DNA of 64,000 nucleotides. Source: Prochlorococcus sp. AG-363-B11 (GTDB lineage: Bacteria; Cyanobacteriota; Cyanobacteriia; PCC-6307; Cyanobiaceae). Where the stretch lies: contig QCFE01000007.1 of the NCBI GenBank assembly GCA_003278425.1, positions 1 through 64,000 of the forward strand, read 5' to 3'. Of the stretch, positions 35,655 to 42,991 are shown in pieces. Each line of letters begins with the position of its first letter. Position 1 is the first letter of the stretch. The notes beneath the pieces were generated by a model. The model did not search any database. It was not told the DNA's origin and worked only from the letters and a program-made list of their open reading frames with translations. The position numbers and the translations under genes were made by a program.

Positions 35655-36278
35655 TTATTTTGAGGTCCGACTGAATACCAAACAAAAATTGTTTGCAGGC
35701 ATTTTGATTAAGTTTCTTCTCTTAAAGCTATGGATCTCTGCTACTTCATCTACTGCATCTAGATCCCTAATTCCCCAATGCTTATTGCGACTCCTTAATG
35801 ACATATCAAAAATAGCATTGCTTTCACTTGTATGAGAGTTATTTATTTTAAATGGTCCGTAAAGGATTAAGGTTGAACTCCTTTTTAAATGTTTTTCTGA
35901 TTCCTTAAACAAGAATTTTGTGCAGTTCCAGTGAGCTATATGGATCAGATTGATGCAGATTATGGCACTTACTTTGGATATGTATTTGTTAGGCAATGGC
36001 CAAGGAGTCTTCTCAACGCTTAAGTCGATGGATAGAGGCATTTTCTCTGCCAACGCTTCATGCATAATCCAAGAATTAATACTCTTTCTACAAGAAGGAT
36101 CTGGGTCGCTCGTTTGCCAAAGAATATTTGGAAATCTTTTTTGAAATGTAACTCCGTGTTCTCCACTCCCGCTAGCTATTTCAAGTACAATTCCATGTTG
36201 TGGTAGAAACTTGTCAAGGACTTCCCCAATAGCCCTGCGATTTCTAAGAGTTGCGGGAAAAAATAGTCTTTCGTCCAA
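35655..36278 (-). CDS. DUF938 class I methyltransferase-like protein
   Basis: 207 residues. An S-adenosylmethionine fold is suggested by VLEIASGSGEHGVTFQKRFPNILWQTSDPDP (glycine-rich motif I and acidic end of strand 2) and AIICINLIHIAHW (motif IV). The NRRAIGEVLDKFLP start and LYGPFKINNSHTSESNAIFDMSLRSRNKHWGIRD block mark DUF938. Substrate unknown. Two hundred bases at its 3' end are crossed by antisense frames without support. Confidence 0.88.
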   Translation of the reverse strand: MDERLFFPATLRNRRAIGEVLDKFLPQHGIVLEIASGSGEHGVTFQKRFPNILWQTSDPDPSCRKSINSWIMHEALAEKMPLSIDLSVEKTPWPLPNKYISKVSAIICINLIHIAHWNCTKFLFKESEKHLKRSSTLILYGPFKINNSHTSESNAIFDMSLRSRNKHWGIRDLDAVDEVAEIHSFKRRNLIKMPANNFCLVFSRTSK

Positions 36279-36355
36279 TGAATACCCAATAACTCTATGT
36301 TTAGATATAGTCTGTCGGATGCTTTTCGTTTGTGAAGACTTTTAGTGGGAAATCG

Positions 36356-36580
36356 TTAATCTTGACTTGGAGATTCTTGTACTCTTAATGCTTCATCTAA
36401 TTGTTCAAGATTTGGTAGCTGCCAAGTCCCAACAGCTTCAGTAAGTAATTGATCGATTGCTTCGTCAGGACAATTTGTTTGTTCCTGAAGGTAATGACAT
36501 GCGCTATCGATAATGTCGAAGAACTCTTCAAGATAATCTTTATGTTCAGATAGGAAGTCAAAATCGGACACTAGGAGCAA
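36356..36580 (-). CDS. small acidic protein, paralogue of 58572-58754
   Basis: 74 residues from TTG; GTG at 36571 is equally possible. Acidic and helical. The block ACHYLQEQTNC followed by a helical DEAIDQLLTEAV matches ACMRLQEKTKC plus NKVVIEMLNNVV in the 60-residue protein at 58572-58754, so they are probably paralogues with two conserved Cys. Function unknown. Divergent from the thiamine-binding gene. Confidence 0.6.
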   Translation of the reverse strand: MLLVSDFDFLSEHKDYLEEFFDIIDSACHYLQEQTNCPDEAIDQLLTEAVGTWQLPNLEQLDEALRVQESPSQD

Positions 36581-36719
36581 AAGTAGGTTGCAATAAATTT
36601 ACCCATAAGATAATAAAAATACATTGGTGAGAATCATTAAGAGTTTAGTTAATACTCTTGCCGACCTTTAAGATTTTCGTTTGTTGCTGCCAATATAAGG
36701 TAAGCATTACGTTGCTTCT

Positions 36720-37022
36720 ATGTGGGTAAGTGTTGATCTCTGTCTGGTTCCTGTTGGGGTAGGGATTTCCCTTTCGCCATATATAAGCGCTTGCAAGGTA
36801 ATTATTGAAAAGAATGGATTGGATCATGAATTAGGGCCCAATGGTACAGCAATTGAAGGGGAATGGGAAAGTGTTTTTAAGTGCGTTAAAGAATGCCACC
36901 AACAAGTACATCGTTTAGGGGTAAGCCGTATTTACACAACTTTAAAAGTAAATAGCCGAATAGATCGTGATCAATCTTTTAGAGAAAAGGTACCCAGTGT
37001 TATTTCTAAGATGAATGATTGA
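36720..37022 (+). CDS. MTH1187/YqgV-family thiamine-binding protein
   Basis: 100 residues of the small ferredoxin-like fold that binds thiamine or related pyrimidines. Seen: VDLCLVPVGVGISLSPYISACKVIIEK, the HELGPNGTAIEGEWESVFKCVKECHQQVHRLG block and RIYTTLKVNSRID, which are the family signature. It may buffer or sense thiamine. No thiamine biosynthesis gene or riboswitch is adjacent. Confidence 0.9.
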   Translation: MWVSVDLCLVPVGVGISLSPYISACKVIIEKNGLDHELGPNGTAIEGEWESVFKCVKECHQQVHRLGVSRIYTTLKVNSRIDRDQSFREKVPSVISKMND

Positions 37023-37146
37023 AAACTTTTATTTTATTTAGCCTTCTCGATTGATTTAGTTGATACTAAATAAGAAATTGTTGGATCAAATCTATTGACA
37101 CTTCTCTTTAAACGTTTAGAAAGAATATAAGAGTTAGAGATTTAAG

Positions 37147-37290
37147 TTGCCTACGTATGATGAAATTGAGGCTTTTAAGGCACATCTTAAAGATGTAGAC
37201 AATGCTCAGGAATCAATCATAGAAGCTATGTTTGATGATCTGCGAAGTAATTATGAAACAGATTTGTCTCAGAAAGATGCAAGCAAATAA
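37147..37290 (+). CDS. small acidic helical protein (47 aa)
   Basis: TTG-started ORF (MPTYDEIEAFKAHLKDVDNAQ...FDDLRSNYETDLSQ). Soluble and helical, with evenly spread charge typical of a real tiny protein. It lies 124 bases after the thiamine-binding gene. No family recognised. Confidence 0.45.
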   Translation: MPTYDEIEAFKAHLKDVDNAQESIIEAMFDDLRSNYETDLSQKDASK

Positions 37291-37399
37291 AAAGTTTTCC
37301 CTTTAAAAAAGGAATGTTTTTTCAATCTAATATGGATATATATTGTCGTTTTTCTTTATAGACTAATCTGTGTAGCTTTTTATCAGGCATTCTTTCCTA

Positions 37400-37831
37400 T
37401 TAGAAGTCTTCGACTATTGTTGTTCTTTGTCTACTTTGTTTTTTCTTTCCGTGCTTTTTTTTAGAGTTGAGTCTCCGCTTTTGAGATGAATTAGTAGGTT
37501 TGGTGACTTTTCTTCTTTTAGGAAGTGGCTCTAAAGCTTTATTTATTATAATTCCTAGTCGAACTAGAGCCAATTTTCTGTTTTTATATTGTGTTCTGTG
37601 GTCTTGAGTGATAATGCTAATAGACTTTTTGATAATGTGGCTTTTGAGCTGTTTGTTCAATTTATGCTTTTGAGATGGAGTTAAGACCCTGGAATCTTCA
37701 ATATTAAAAGAGAGCTCTACTCTAGTATCAGTCTTGTTGATGTTTTGACCACCAGATCCTGATGAGCGTGAGAAACGCCAATGAAGTTCATTGGATGGAA
37801 TTACTAAACCAGGGTTGATAATTAAATTCAT
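37400..37831 (-). CDS. arfB: alternative ribosome-rescue factor ArfB
   Basis: 143 residues. Class I release-factor-like domain with the GGQ motif (GSGGQNINKTDTRVEL, residues 26-) that hydrolyses peptidyl-tRNA, and a long basic C-terminal tail (RRLNSKKKHGKKKQSRQR) that in ArfB enters the empty mRNA channel of stalled ribosomes. There is no stop-codon recognition domain. Its start is 5 bases from the divergent gene at 37837. Confidence 0.93.
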   Translation of the reverse strand: MNLIINPGLVIPSNELHWRFSRSSGSGGQNINKTDTRVELSFNIEDSRVLTPSQKHKLNKQLKSHIIKKSISIITQDHRTQYKNRKLALVRLGIIINKALEPLPKRRKVTKPTNSSQKRRLNSKKKHGKKKQSRQRTTIVEDF

Positions 37832-37836
37832 TTTTC

Positions 37837-38133
37837 ATGAGACATTCTTTAGACCTTTCTAATTGTGAACCAGTTAATGATTTATGGGCAGAGTTTTCAG
37901 AGACCTTAGGAATAGAGAAAGCCTGTCAGGCTGTGCGTCAGGCGATTGATTTGCAGGCAATGAATGGAGGAGAAGGCACTTTGCCGGTTTTATTTATAGA
38001 GACTTGTGGGGTAGCATTGACTACCTTTAATACTTTAAGAGAACAAACAGGAATATCTCTTTTTGGTTCTAATAAAGTTTTAATTCTCAGCCAAAAGAAG
38101 AAGTCTTTTCAAGTTCTTCATGAGATTAAATGA
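37837..38133 (+). CDS. conserved hypothetical protein (98 aa)
   Basis: Soluble, mixed helix and strand, with LWAEFSETLGIEKACQAVRQAID and GEGTLPVLFIETCGVALTTFN. Not recognised by name. It is divergent from arfB with only 5 bases between the two ATGs, so its promoter and ribosome site must lie inside arfB. Confidence 0.65.
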   Translation: MRHSLDLSNCEPVNDLWAEFSETLGIEKACQAVRQAIDLQAMNGGEGTLPVLFIETCGVALTTFNTLREQTGISLFGSNKVLILSQKKKSFQVLHEIK

Positions 38134-38170
38134 GCTATATAATAATCAATATAGAATAACATCTTATTTT

Positions 38171-38572
38171 CTATCCAAGTCCAGTAAATAGTTCTTTATG
38201 CACTACAAGAATTTCATAAGGAGCAGTCCCTGCTTCAGGCGTTAAAGGAATTCCATCAATATTTTGCGCAGAACTACAGATAAGATCACCATCCCAATGC
38301 ACATCATGCTCACTTATCAATTTTGACCATTTACGGATGGCTTTGAAATGTTCTGGAACTTGAGATCCAATTGCTCTGCATATCTCACAAAGAATAGATA
38401 AAACCGGAGGTTTTGATTTAATCCTTAGATCTTTTACAATGCTTGGTTGTGAGAAAACACCTGTGTATCTGATGTACTCGATTAACTCTTGACTACTATC
38501 AGATAATTTCGCTTTTTCTATGGCTTGCTCAAATTGTTCAACAGAGATGATTGGCCTATTTGGGATTTTCAT
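38171..38572 (-). CDS. conserved hypothetical protein (133 aa)
   Basis: Soluble. The N-terminal half is helical (FEQAIEKAKLSDSSQELIEYIRY), the middle has LSILCEICRAIGSQVPEHFKAIRKWS with a CxxC pair, and the C-terminus LICSSAQNIDGIPLTPEAGTAPYEILVVHKEL is well ordered. No function recognised. Convergent with the 98-residue gene. Confidence 0.65.
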   Translation of the reverse strand: MKIPNRPIISVEQFEQAIEKAKLSDSSQELIEYIRYTGVFSQPSIVKDLRIKSKPPVLSILCEICRAIGSQVPEHFKAIRKWSKLISEHDVHWDGDLICSSAQNIDGIPLTPEAGTAPYEILVVHKELFTGLG

Positions 38573-38971
38573 TTGTTTAAACCTGAATTTATTTTGGAAG
38601 AAGTTGATTAAGTAATTTTTTATAGTGGAACATTAATTAAATTAATGCAATGCTGCAATCTCAGTAAATAATAATGCTTTGGGTTTTAGAATGAAGAAGA
38701 AATTCATAAAGTTCTTGAGATTGTTTTACGGCAGGCTAAAATATTATCGTTGACTCCCTAAGGACTCAAGTTTTTGAGCCTGTTAGGACTTACTCTAGCT
38801 TAGATGGAATTGGCTCCTTTAGGAAAATTTCACCTTTTTAGTGTTAGGTTGTTTTTTTACTGCTTTTCTATTCATAATCAACTGTATGGATACTGAATAT
38901 TGCTTAAGAATTTTCTATTCAAAACCATTGACTAGCAATCATTTGTCTGCAACCTATATGAAGGATCATTG
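38573..38971. other. 399-base gap, no supported gene
   Basis: AT-rich. A 20-codon basic frame at about 38692 (MKKKFIKFLRLF) is too short to accept. No clear terminator, tRNA or repeat. Confidence 0.4.
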
Positions 38972-39100
38972 ATGGAACCTGATTCATTAATTGTTGGTAA
39001 TCCCATAACACTGTTATTGGAAAGGCTCGTATATTTAGCTATTGGAATTTTTTTTCTTATAGCTTTCTATAAGGGTATTGTAAAGGGTCTAAAGGATTAA
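38972..39100 (+). CDS. small single-span membrane protein (42 aa)
   Basis: MEPDSLIVGNPITLLLERL followed by a hydrophobic span (VYLAIGIFFLIAFYKG) and a Lys-rich end. One transmembrane helix with the basic end probably inside, a typical layout for small thylakoid proteins. It converges on the 203-residue gene. Confidence 0.5.
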   Translation: MEPDSLIVGNPITLLLERLVYLAIGIFFLIAFYKGIVKGLKD

Positions 39101-39130
39101 AGTAGTCAAACCTTCTATATCAAGAGATCA

Positions 39131-39742
39131 TTAAAATGGAACTCTACCAGTTAAAGGACTTACAAAAAGATAATCAATTACTATCCCTGTAATCGCAAAT
39201 GGCAGTACCCAAATAGCTATAAATAGAGCTCCAAAAAATCTAATACAATTGGAGCTTCTAAAGGCTTTTCTTGTAGAAGTGAAGATTGTTTCTGGCGTTC
39301 TAATTGTGTATTCCAATGCCTTATAAGGTCTTACAGGATTAGATGATTTTATTAAGTTTATAAATGACTTTATTAAAGCTATAGGTAAGGCCCAGAGTGC
39401 CAGGAATCTAGGGCCAAGCCAATACCTTGGATGTGGAAAGATGTATTCCTTTCTTGTATTTTCCTTTGGGAAGCCTTCCTCAATAGCTTTGAAAATATCA
39501 TTTATACTAGATTTACTATTAATTGGAGTTTCTTTGACATTAATATCTTTCTTTAGTGTTGCATTGTCTTTATCTAAAATTTCTAGATCTTCCTCATATG
39601 ATATAGATTCTTTCATATAAGTAGATGAGTTTTCTTCAAAGGCATTTTCTACCAATAGAGACTTTTCTTCTTCTATACCATTTCCTGATTTTAGAATTTC
39701 CCCATGTTCTAAAGTGTTCTTTTCTTTGGATTCCATATTCAT
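39131..39742 (-). CDS. hypothetical membrane protein with acidic N-terminal tail (203 aa)
   Basis: Residues 1-95 are disordered-looking and strongly charged (Glu, Lys, Ser). The rest carries two hydrophobic segments (LGPRFLALWALPIALIKSFI and RFFGALFIAIWVLPFAITGIVIDYLF), each with an ALP/VLP kink, suggesting a duplicated half. Function unknown. A 12-bp-arm palindrome lies about 46 bases upstream of its start and may be regulatory. Confidence 0.65.
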   Translation of the reverse strand: MNMESKEKNTLEHGEILKSGNGIEEEKSLLVENAFEENSSTYMKESISYEEDLEILDKDNATLKKDINVKETPINSKSSINDIFKAIEEGFPKENTRKEYIFPHPRYWLGPRFLALWALPIALIKSFINLIKSSNPVRPYKALEYTIRTPETIFTSTRKAFRSSNCIRFFGALFIAIWVLPFAITGIVIDYLFVSPLTGRVPF

Positions 39743-39787
39743 TAAATTTTAATTATATAGGAAACATATTTTATTTTATTGATAAAT

Positions 39788-39813
39788 GATTCATTGATAA
39801 GTATCAATGAATC
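39788..39813. repeat. 12-bp-arm perfect palindrome upstream of the 203-residue gene
   Basis: GATTCATTGATA and TATCAATGAATC are exact reverse complements separated by two bases. Its placement 46 bases before a start codon fits an operator or leader hairpin for the minus-strand gene at 39742. Confidence 0.8.
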
Positions 39814-39905
39814 TATGGATGCGTAATTCATGGACAATTGATATGTTATTTATATGTATATTTAGGTTGTTCTTAAAAGTACTTTATTAGATATTTTTCA
39901 AACTA

Positions 39906-40055
39906 ATTACTTTAGCTTCTTCTGAACTTGGAGTCAGTAGCTCTACCATAAATATAATCCTTTCAATTGCTATTCTTCTCGTTATAGCTCTTCCTCTTTT
40001 ATTCATTTTTCATTCCCAGGGTGGTTCATTAACATCAAGGAAGGTGAGTTTATGA
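39906..40055 (+). CDS. possible small membrane protein with non-standard start (49 aa)
   Basis: A frame closed by TAG just upstream and free of ATG, GTG or TTG at its beginning, yet coding-like: TLASSELGVSSSTINIILS followed by IAILLVIALPLLFIFHSQGG, one clear span. If expressed, it would begin at ATT (39906) or another rare codon, or carry a frameshift near the start. Unnamed. Confidence 0.35.
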   Translation: MTLASSELGVSSSTINIILSIAILLVIALPLLFIFHSQGGSLTSRKVSL

Positions 40056-40276
40056 GTAAAGAAAATATAAGGTTTTTACTTTCTTAAATCCATAACATAG
40101 TAATAAAACTGTTCTTTTAAATCTTGATTTAGCAAGCTTTTCTTATTAAGTTCCCAGTACTTGATAAGGGCACTGGAACTGTGGTGTCATTCAGACTTTT
40201 TTAAGGAGTTGCAAAAACAGTGCAATAGATTAATGCAATAACTGCTAGTTTCTTTAAAGATCAAAACAACATAGTC

Positions 40277-40756
40277 ATGTTAGTCAACGTAAAGGACACC
40301 ATCATTGAAACTGCAATTGGAGAAAAGAAGAGCCTTGGAACTTACGCTGGGAAAGTTTTATTAATAGTAAATGTGGCAAGCCGTTGTGGAAACACACCAC
40401 AATATGCAGGGTTGCAGCAACTTCAAGATAAATACAGTGATCAGGGCTTTCTTGTTCTTGGCTTCCCTTGTAATGATTTTGGTGGACAAGAACCAGGATC
40501 TCTTGATGAAATTAAAGAGTTTTGCTCATTAAAATTTGGAGCTAATTTCGAGCTTTTCAATAAGGTGCATGCAAAAGGTTCTACAACAGAACCTTATACA
40601 ACACTGAACAAAACTGAACCTGTAGGAGATGTAAGTTGGAATTTTGAAAAATTCTTAGTCGGTAGGGATGGAAATGTAATTGCACGCTTTCAGCCAGGTG
40701 TCCAACCATCTGATGAAGAGCTTCTAGCTGCTATTGAGGTTGCTTTGGCCTCTTAA
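40277..40756 (+). CDS. glutathione peroxidase-like protein (Cys type)
   Basis: 159-residue thioredoxin-fold peroxidase reducing lipid or other hydroperoxides; bacterial members with Cys often use thioredoxin. Seen: peroxidatic Cys37 in NVASRCGNTPQY, GFPCNDFGGQEPGS with the second Cys and catalytic Gln, and WNFEKFLVGRDG with the catalytic Trp and Asn. It stands near a rhomboid gene with 17 bases between them. Confidence 0.94.
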   Translation: MLVNVKDTIIETAIGEKKSLGTYAGKVLLIVNVASRCGNTPQYAGLQQLQDKYSDQGFLVLGFPCNDFGGQEPGSLDEIKEFCSLKFGANFELFNKVHAKGSTTEPYTTLNKTEPVGDVSWNFEKFLVGRDGNVIARFQPGVQPSDEELLAAIEVALAS

Positions 40757-40773
40757 TGAATCAATATTAGTAA

Positions 40774-41361
40774 ATGACTTTGAAAATCGAGAAGATTGAT
40801 AGGCAATACCTTCTAATTCTTTTTACGATAGTTTGTACTTTTCTTTGCACTGACATCTTTAGAGTCTTAGATAAATTTGAATTGTCATATTTCTCTGGCC
40901 GGCTTTTTTCTCAGCCATATAGAGGGTTAACTTCCCATTTCGCTCATTATGACCTAAACCATCTCCTCTCAAATGTTTTTGGGATAGTTGTTGCGAGATA
41001 TTTTCTAAAGGAATTGAAACTAACTAGTACACGCTTTTTTCTAGTTCTTGTTTCATTTCTTATTCCTTTGCAGTCCTGCCTCCAATTGCTAGTAGACATA
41101 TACCTTCTAAAAAGACAAATGTATATTCTAGTAGGTTTTAGTGGAATTCTTTATGGTATAAATTCATTCATTTTGTTGAGTTCAATTTATGGTAAAAGAA
41201 AATTCTTCAATCTTCAGATTGACTTGGTTCGTAACCCTAAAGTATGTAATGCAATTTTATTTTTGACTGGAATCGGCCTTTGTTTTTCCCTTTTTCCAAA
41301 AATAAGTTTTTCAGCACATTTTACTGGCCTGATAGCTGGAGGGATTCTCTTTTTGGCTTAA
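40774..41361 (+). CDS. rhomboid-family intramembrane serine protease
   Basis: 195 residues with about six spans. The catalytic pair is likely Ser123 (VGFSGILYG) and His182 (SFSAHFTGLIAGG). An HFAHYDLNHLLSN motif (His55, His58, His63) at the start of the second span is the usual rhomboid signature. It cleaves transmembrane helices; its substrate is unknown. It lies 17 bases after the glutathione peroxidase, probably in one transcript. Confidence 0.88.
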   Translation: MTLKIEKIDRQYLLILFTIVCTFLCTDIFRVLDKFELSYFSGRLFSQPYRGLTSHFAHYDLNHLLSNVFGIVVARYFLKELKLTSTRFFLVLVSFLIPLQSCLQLLVDIYLLKRQMYILVGFSGILYGINSFILLSSIYGKRKFFNLQIDLVRNPKVCNAILFLTGIGLCFSLFPKISFSAHFTGLIAGGILFLA

Positions 41362-41717
41362 GTAGAGTAGTGATATGAGAAACCTCGACTCTCTATATTT
41401 CTTCTTTGAATGCTCTAAACAAAATTTAGTAATTTCATATAGGATTCGTTGAAAATCTTCAGATGCTCCCTAAAGAATTAAAAGTAAGAGAGAAGTGTTG
41501 CTAACCTCTTTCCGTATCATCGAACTGACTATTGCTTTAAGTCTAAGTGGAATATGAGGCCGAGGGCGTTGAAGGCGCACTCTTTGGACGTTTATCACGT
41601 TTGGTTGTAGTTGTTTTTGTTATTTTTGGTTTCTTGCATGTTTCACTGATAGTGATCCAAGGTCCTCTGAATAGAATAAAAAGCATCCAGTCTAGAAATT
41701 TATTTCGGAAGCCTTCT
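41362..41717. other. 356-base gap, no supported plus-strand gene
   Basis: A GTG-started 83-codon frame begins at 41547 with a hydrophobic stretch (LVVVVFVIFGFLHVSL), but its C-terminal half is antisense to the better gene at 41718-41891. No ribosome site is seen. Nothing else notable. Confidence 0.35.
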
Positions 41718-41891
41718 TTAGGCTGCTCTTCTCAAAGATTGCTCGATAAGTTTTTTTGCTCTTTTACGCTTAACATTCTTGTTCATTTCCTCCGTTAACT
41801 TGATATATCTATGCATAGCATCTCTACTTGCAAAACCTTTTTCCGCCTTTCTTTTTTCTTCCTGCTTGATTTGCAGAAGTAATTCAGTCAT
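41718..41891 (-). CDS. small basic helical protein (57 aa)
   Basis: MTELLLQIKQEEKRKAEKGF, then ASRDAMHRYIKLTEEMNKNVKRKRAKKLIEQS: Lys/Arg/Glu-rich, one or two helices. The start at 41891 is chosen over the in-frame ATG at 41915. It is preceded by a promoter inside a large inverted repeat (41978-42010). It loosely resembles the 46-residue protein at 31868-32008. Function unknown. Confidence 0.6.
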   Translation of the reverse strand: MTELLLQIKQEEKRKAEKGFASRDAMHRYIKLTEEMNKNVKRKRAKKLIEQSLRRAA

Positions 41892-42448
41892 TGATCTTAG
41901 GATTGGAAAAACCATCAGTTCTTTTTTAATACCTCTCTTTATCTAGATTTTAGACGCAACTCTTCTTTTTTGATTCGATTATAACTCGACGTTACATACG
42001 TCAAGTTATAGGTAGATAATCCTACGATACTTGCTTGAAAGAGATGGCTTGAGTTTTTTTTATGTCTATGTTCCTGGCGCATTGATTTAATTTTTTTTTA
42101 ATTCTAATGCTTATTAATTGATCTTCAAGTCATTTCCCAAATATCTATAATCAGTCAACTTTTCTTATTGATCTTAGCGAATAAACTCACAATATTTTAA
42201 GTAGCTACTTGGAACTATGGCCAGAATTGAAGAATGTAGGTGTTTATTTCAGTAGTGAAATAAATTAAAAGAAAAGATGGAGTCGTGGATGAATTTTAGA
42301 ACAACTTTTTAGGATTACGTTTAAAGGAATTCTTTTATGCTCTAATTATTTTTCTTCTTGCCCGGTAAGAACCCCTTCATTTTGTAAGACGGTGCAATCT
42401 GTTGATCGGTTCAAGCCTACTTTGAATTATATATCTTTCTCTAGAAGA
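41892..42448. other. 557-base gap with promoter palindrome and a second hairpin
   Basis: Besides the promoter palindrome, a perfect 9-base-arm hairpin (TTTATTTCA, GTAG loop) lies at 42243-42264 without a T run, so it is not a terminator. The rest is AT-rich; no ORF longer than about 25 codons is convincing. Confidence 0.4.
41978..42010 (-). promoter_or_regulatory. promoter covered by an inverted repeat
   Basis: On the minus strand, TTGACG (41999-42004) and TATAAT (41978-41983) are 15 bases apart, about 90-110 bases before the gene at 41891. The two boxes lie within 12-base arms (41981-41992 and 41998-42009) that are complementary except at one position, with a 5-base loop. A repressor site overlapping the promoter is the natural reading. 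Confidence 0.6.
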
Positions 42449-42652
42449 CTATTTAGGGAAAACTTCTTTATATAACGAATAAGCACCGGCAAAGGATATT
42501 ACAGCGCCAATTGAGAAAGTAACGAGCTTGCCTTTTTCTCCTATTGCGTAGACGTTTGTTTCGATCAACCCGTAATCAATGATTGAGCTAAGTACAAGCC
42601 ATGCGGTTACCCATCCGGAAATATATAGAAAGATCTTGAGGGAATGGTTCAT
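42449..42652 (-). CDS. small membrane protein with two spans (67 aa)
   Basis: Spans at about residues 6-24 (KIFLYISGWVTAWLVLSSIID) and 43-60 (LVTFSIGAVISFAGAYSLY), with a short Lys-rich hinge. It looks real by composition. Function unknown. Confidence 0.55.
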   Translation of the reverse strand: MNHSLKIFLYISGWVTAWLVLSSIIDYGLIETNVYAIGEKGKLVTFSIGAVISFAGAYSLYKEVFPK

Positions 42653-42991
42653 GGTAAAATAAGATATATTTTTGTTATAAATAGTTCATGTTTTATTAAA
42701 AAATATATTAGGTTTAGAGTTCTTTATGAGACTTAATTAAAAGTTATAAAAAGAGCTTGATTCGACTAGCACCGCTTATTTTTAGTTATTATTACCCATA
42801 ACTATTTGTTGTAATTGTGTGGGTAGCTTGTTACCTGCATGACTTATTAAGATTGAACCCTTGCGGATAATTGATTTGAAGGTCTAGCTATGACTTTGGC
42901 TACGTTCTCATCTAGATTCTGAGAAAAACACTTTGAGTTAGCTATTCCTAGTTCTAAATTAGAAAAAACTTTCCTTCTCCAGCCTAAAAGT
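42653..42991. other. 339-base gap, nothing firm
   Basis: AT-rich region upstream of the desaturase. A 6-base hairpin (AGTTAT/ATAACT) near 42785 is weak. No tRNA, terminator or convincing ORF. Confidence 0.4.

Noticed and set aside
36600-36660. Fur-box-like GAGAATCATT between the divergent genes at 36580 and 36720
   Set aside because: Only half of the Fur consensus is present, and the thiamine-binding neighbour has no clear iron link.
40149-40180. AGTTCCCAGT/ACTGGAACT hairpin as a terminator
   Set aside because: The next T run is more than 15 bases away, so it is not a rho-independent terminator.
41547-41798. 83-codon plus-strand frame
   Set aside because: Its second half is antisense to a better-supported minus-strand gene, and no ribosome site is seen.
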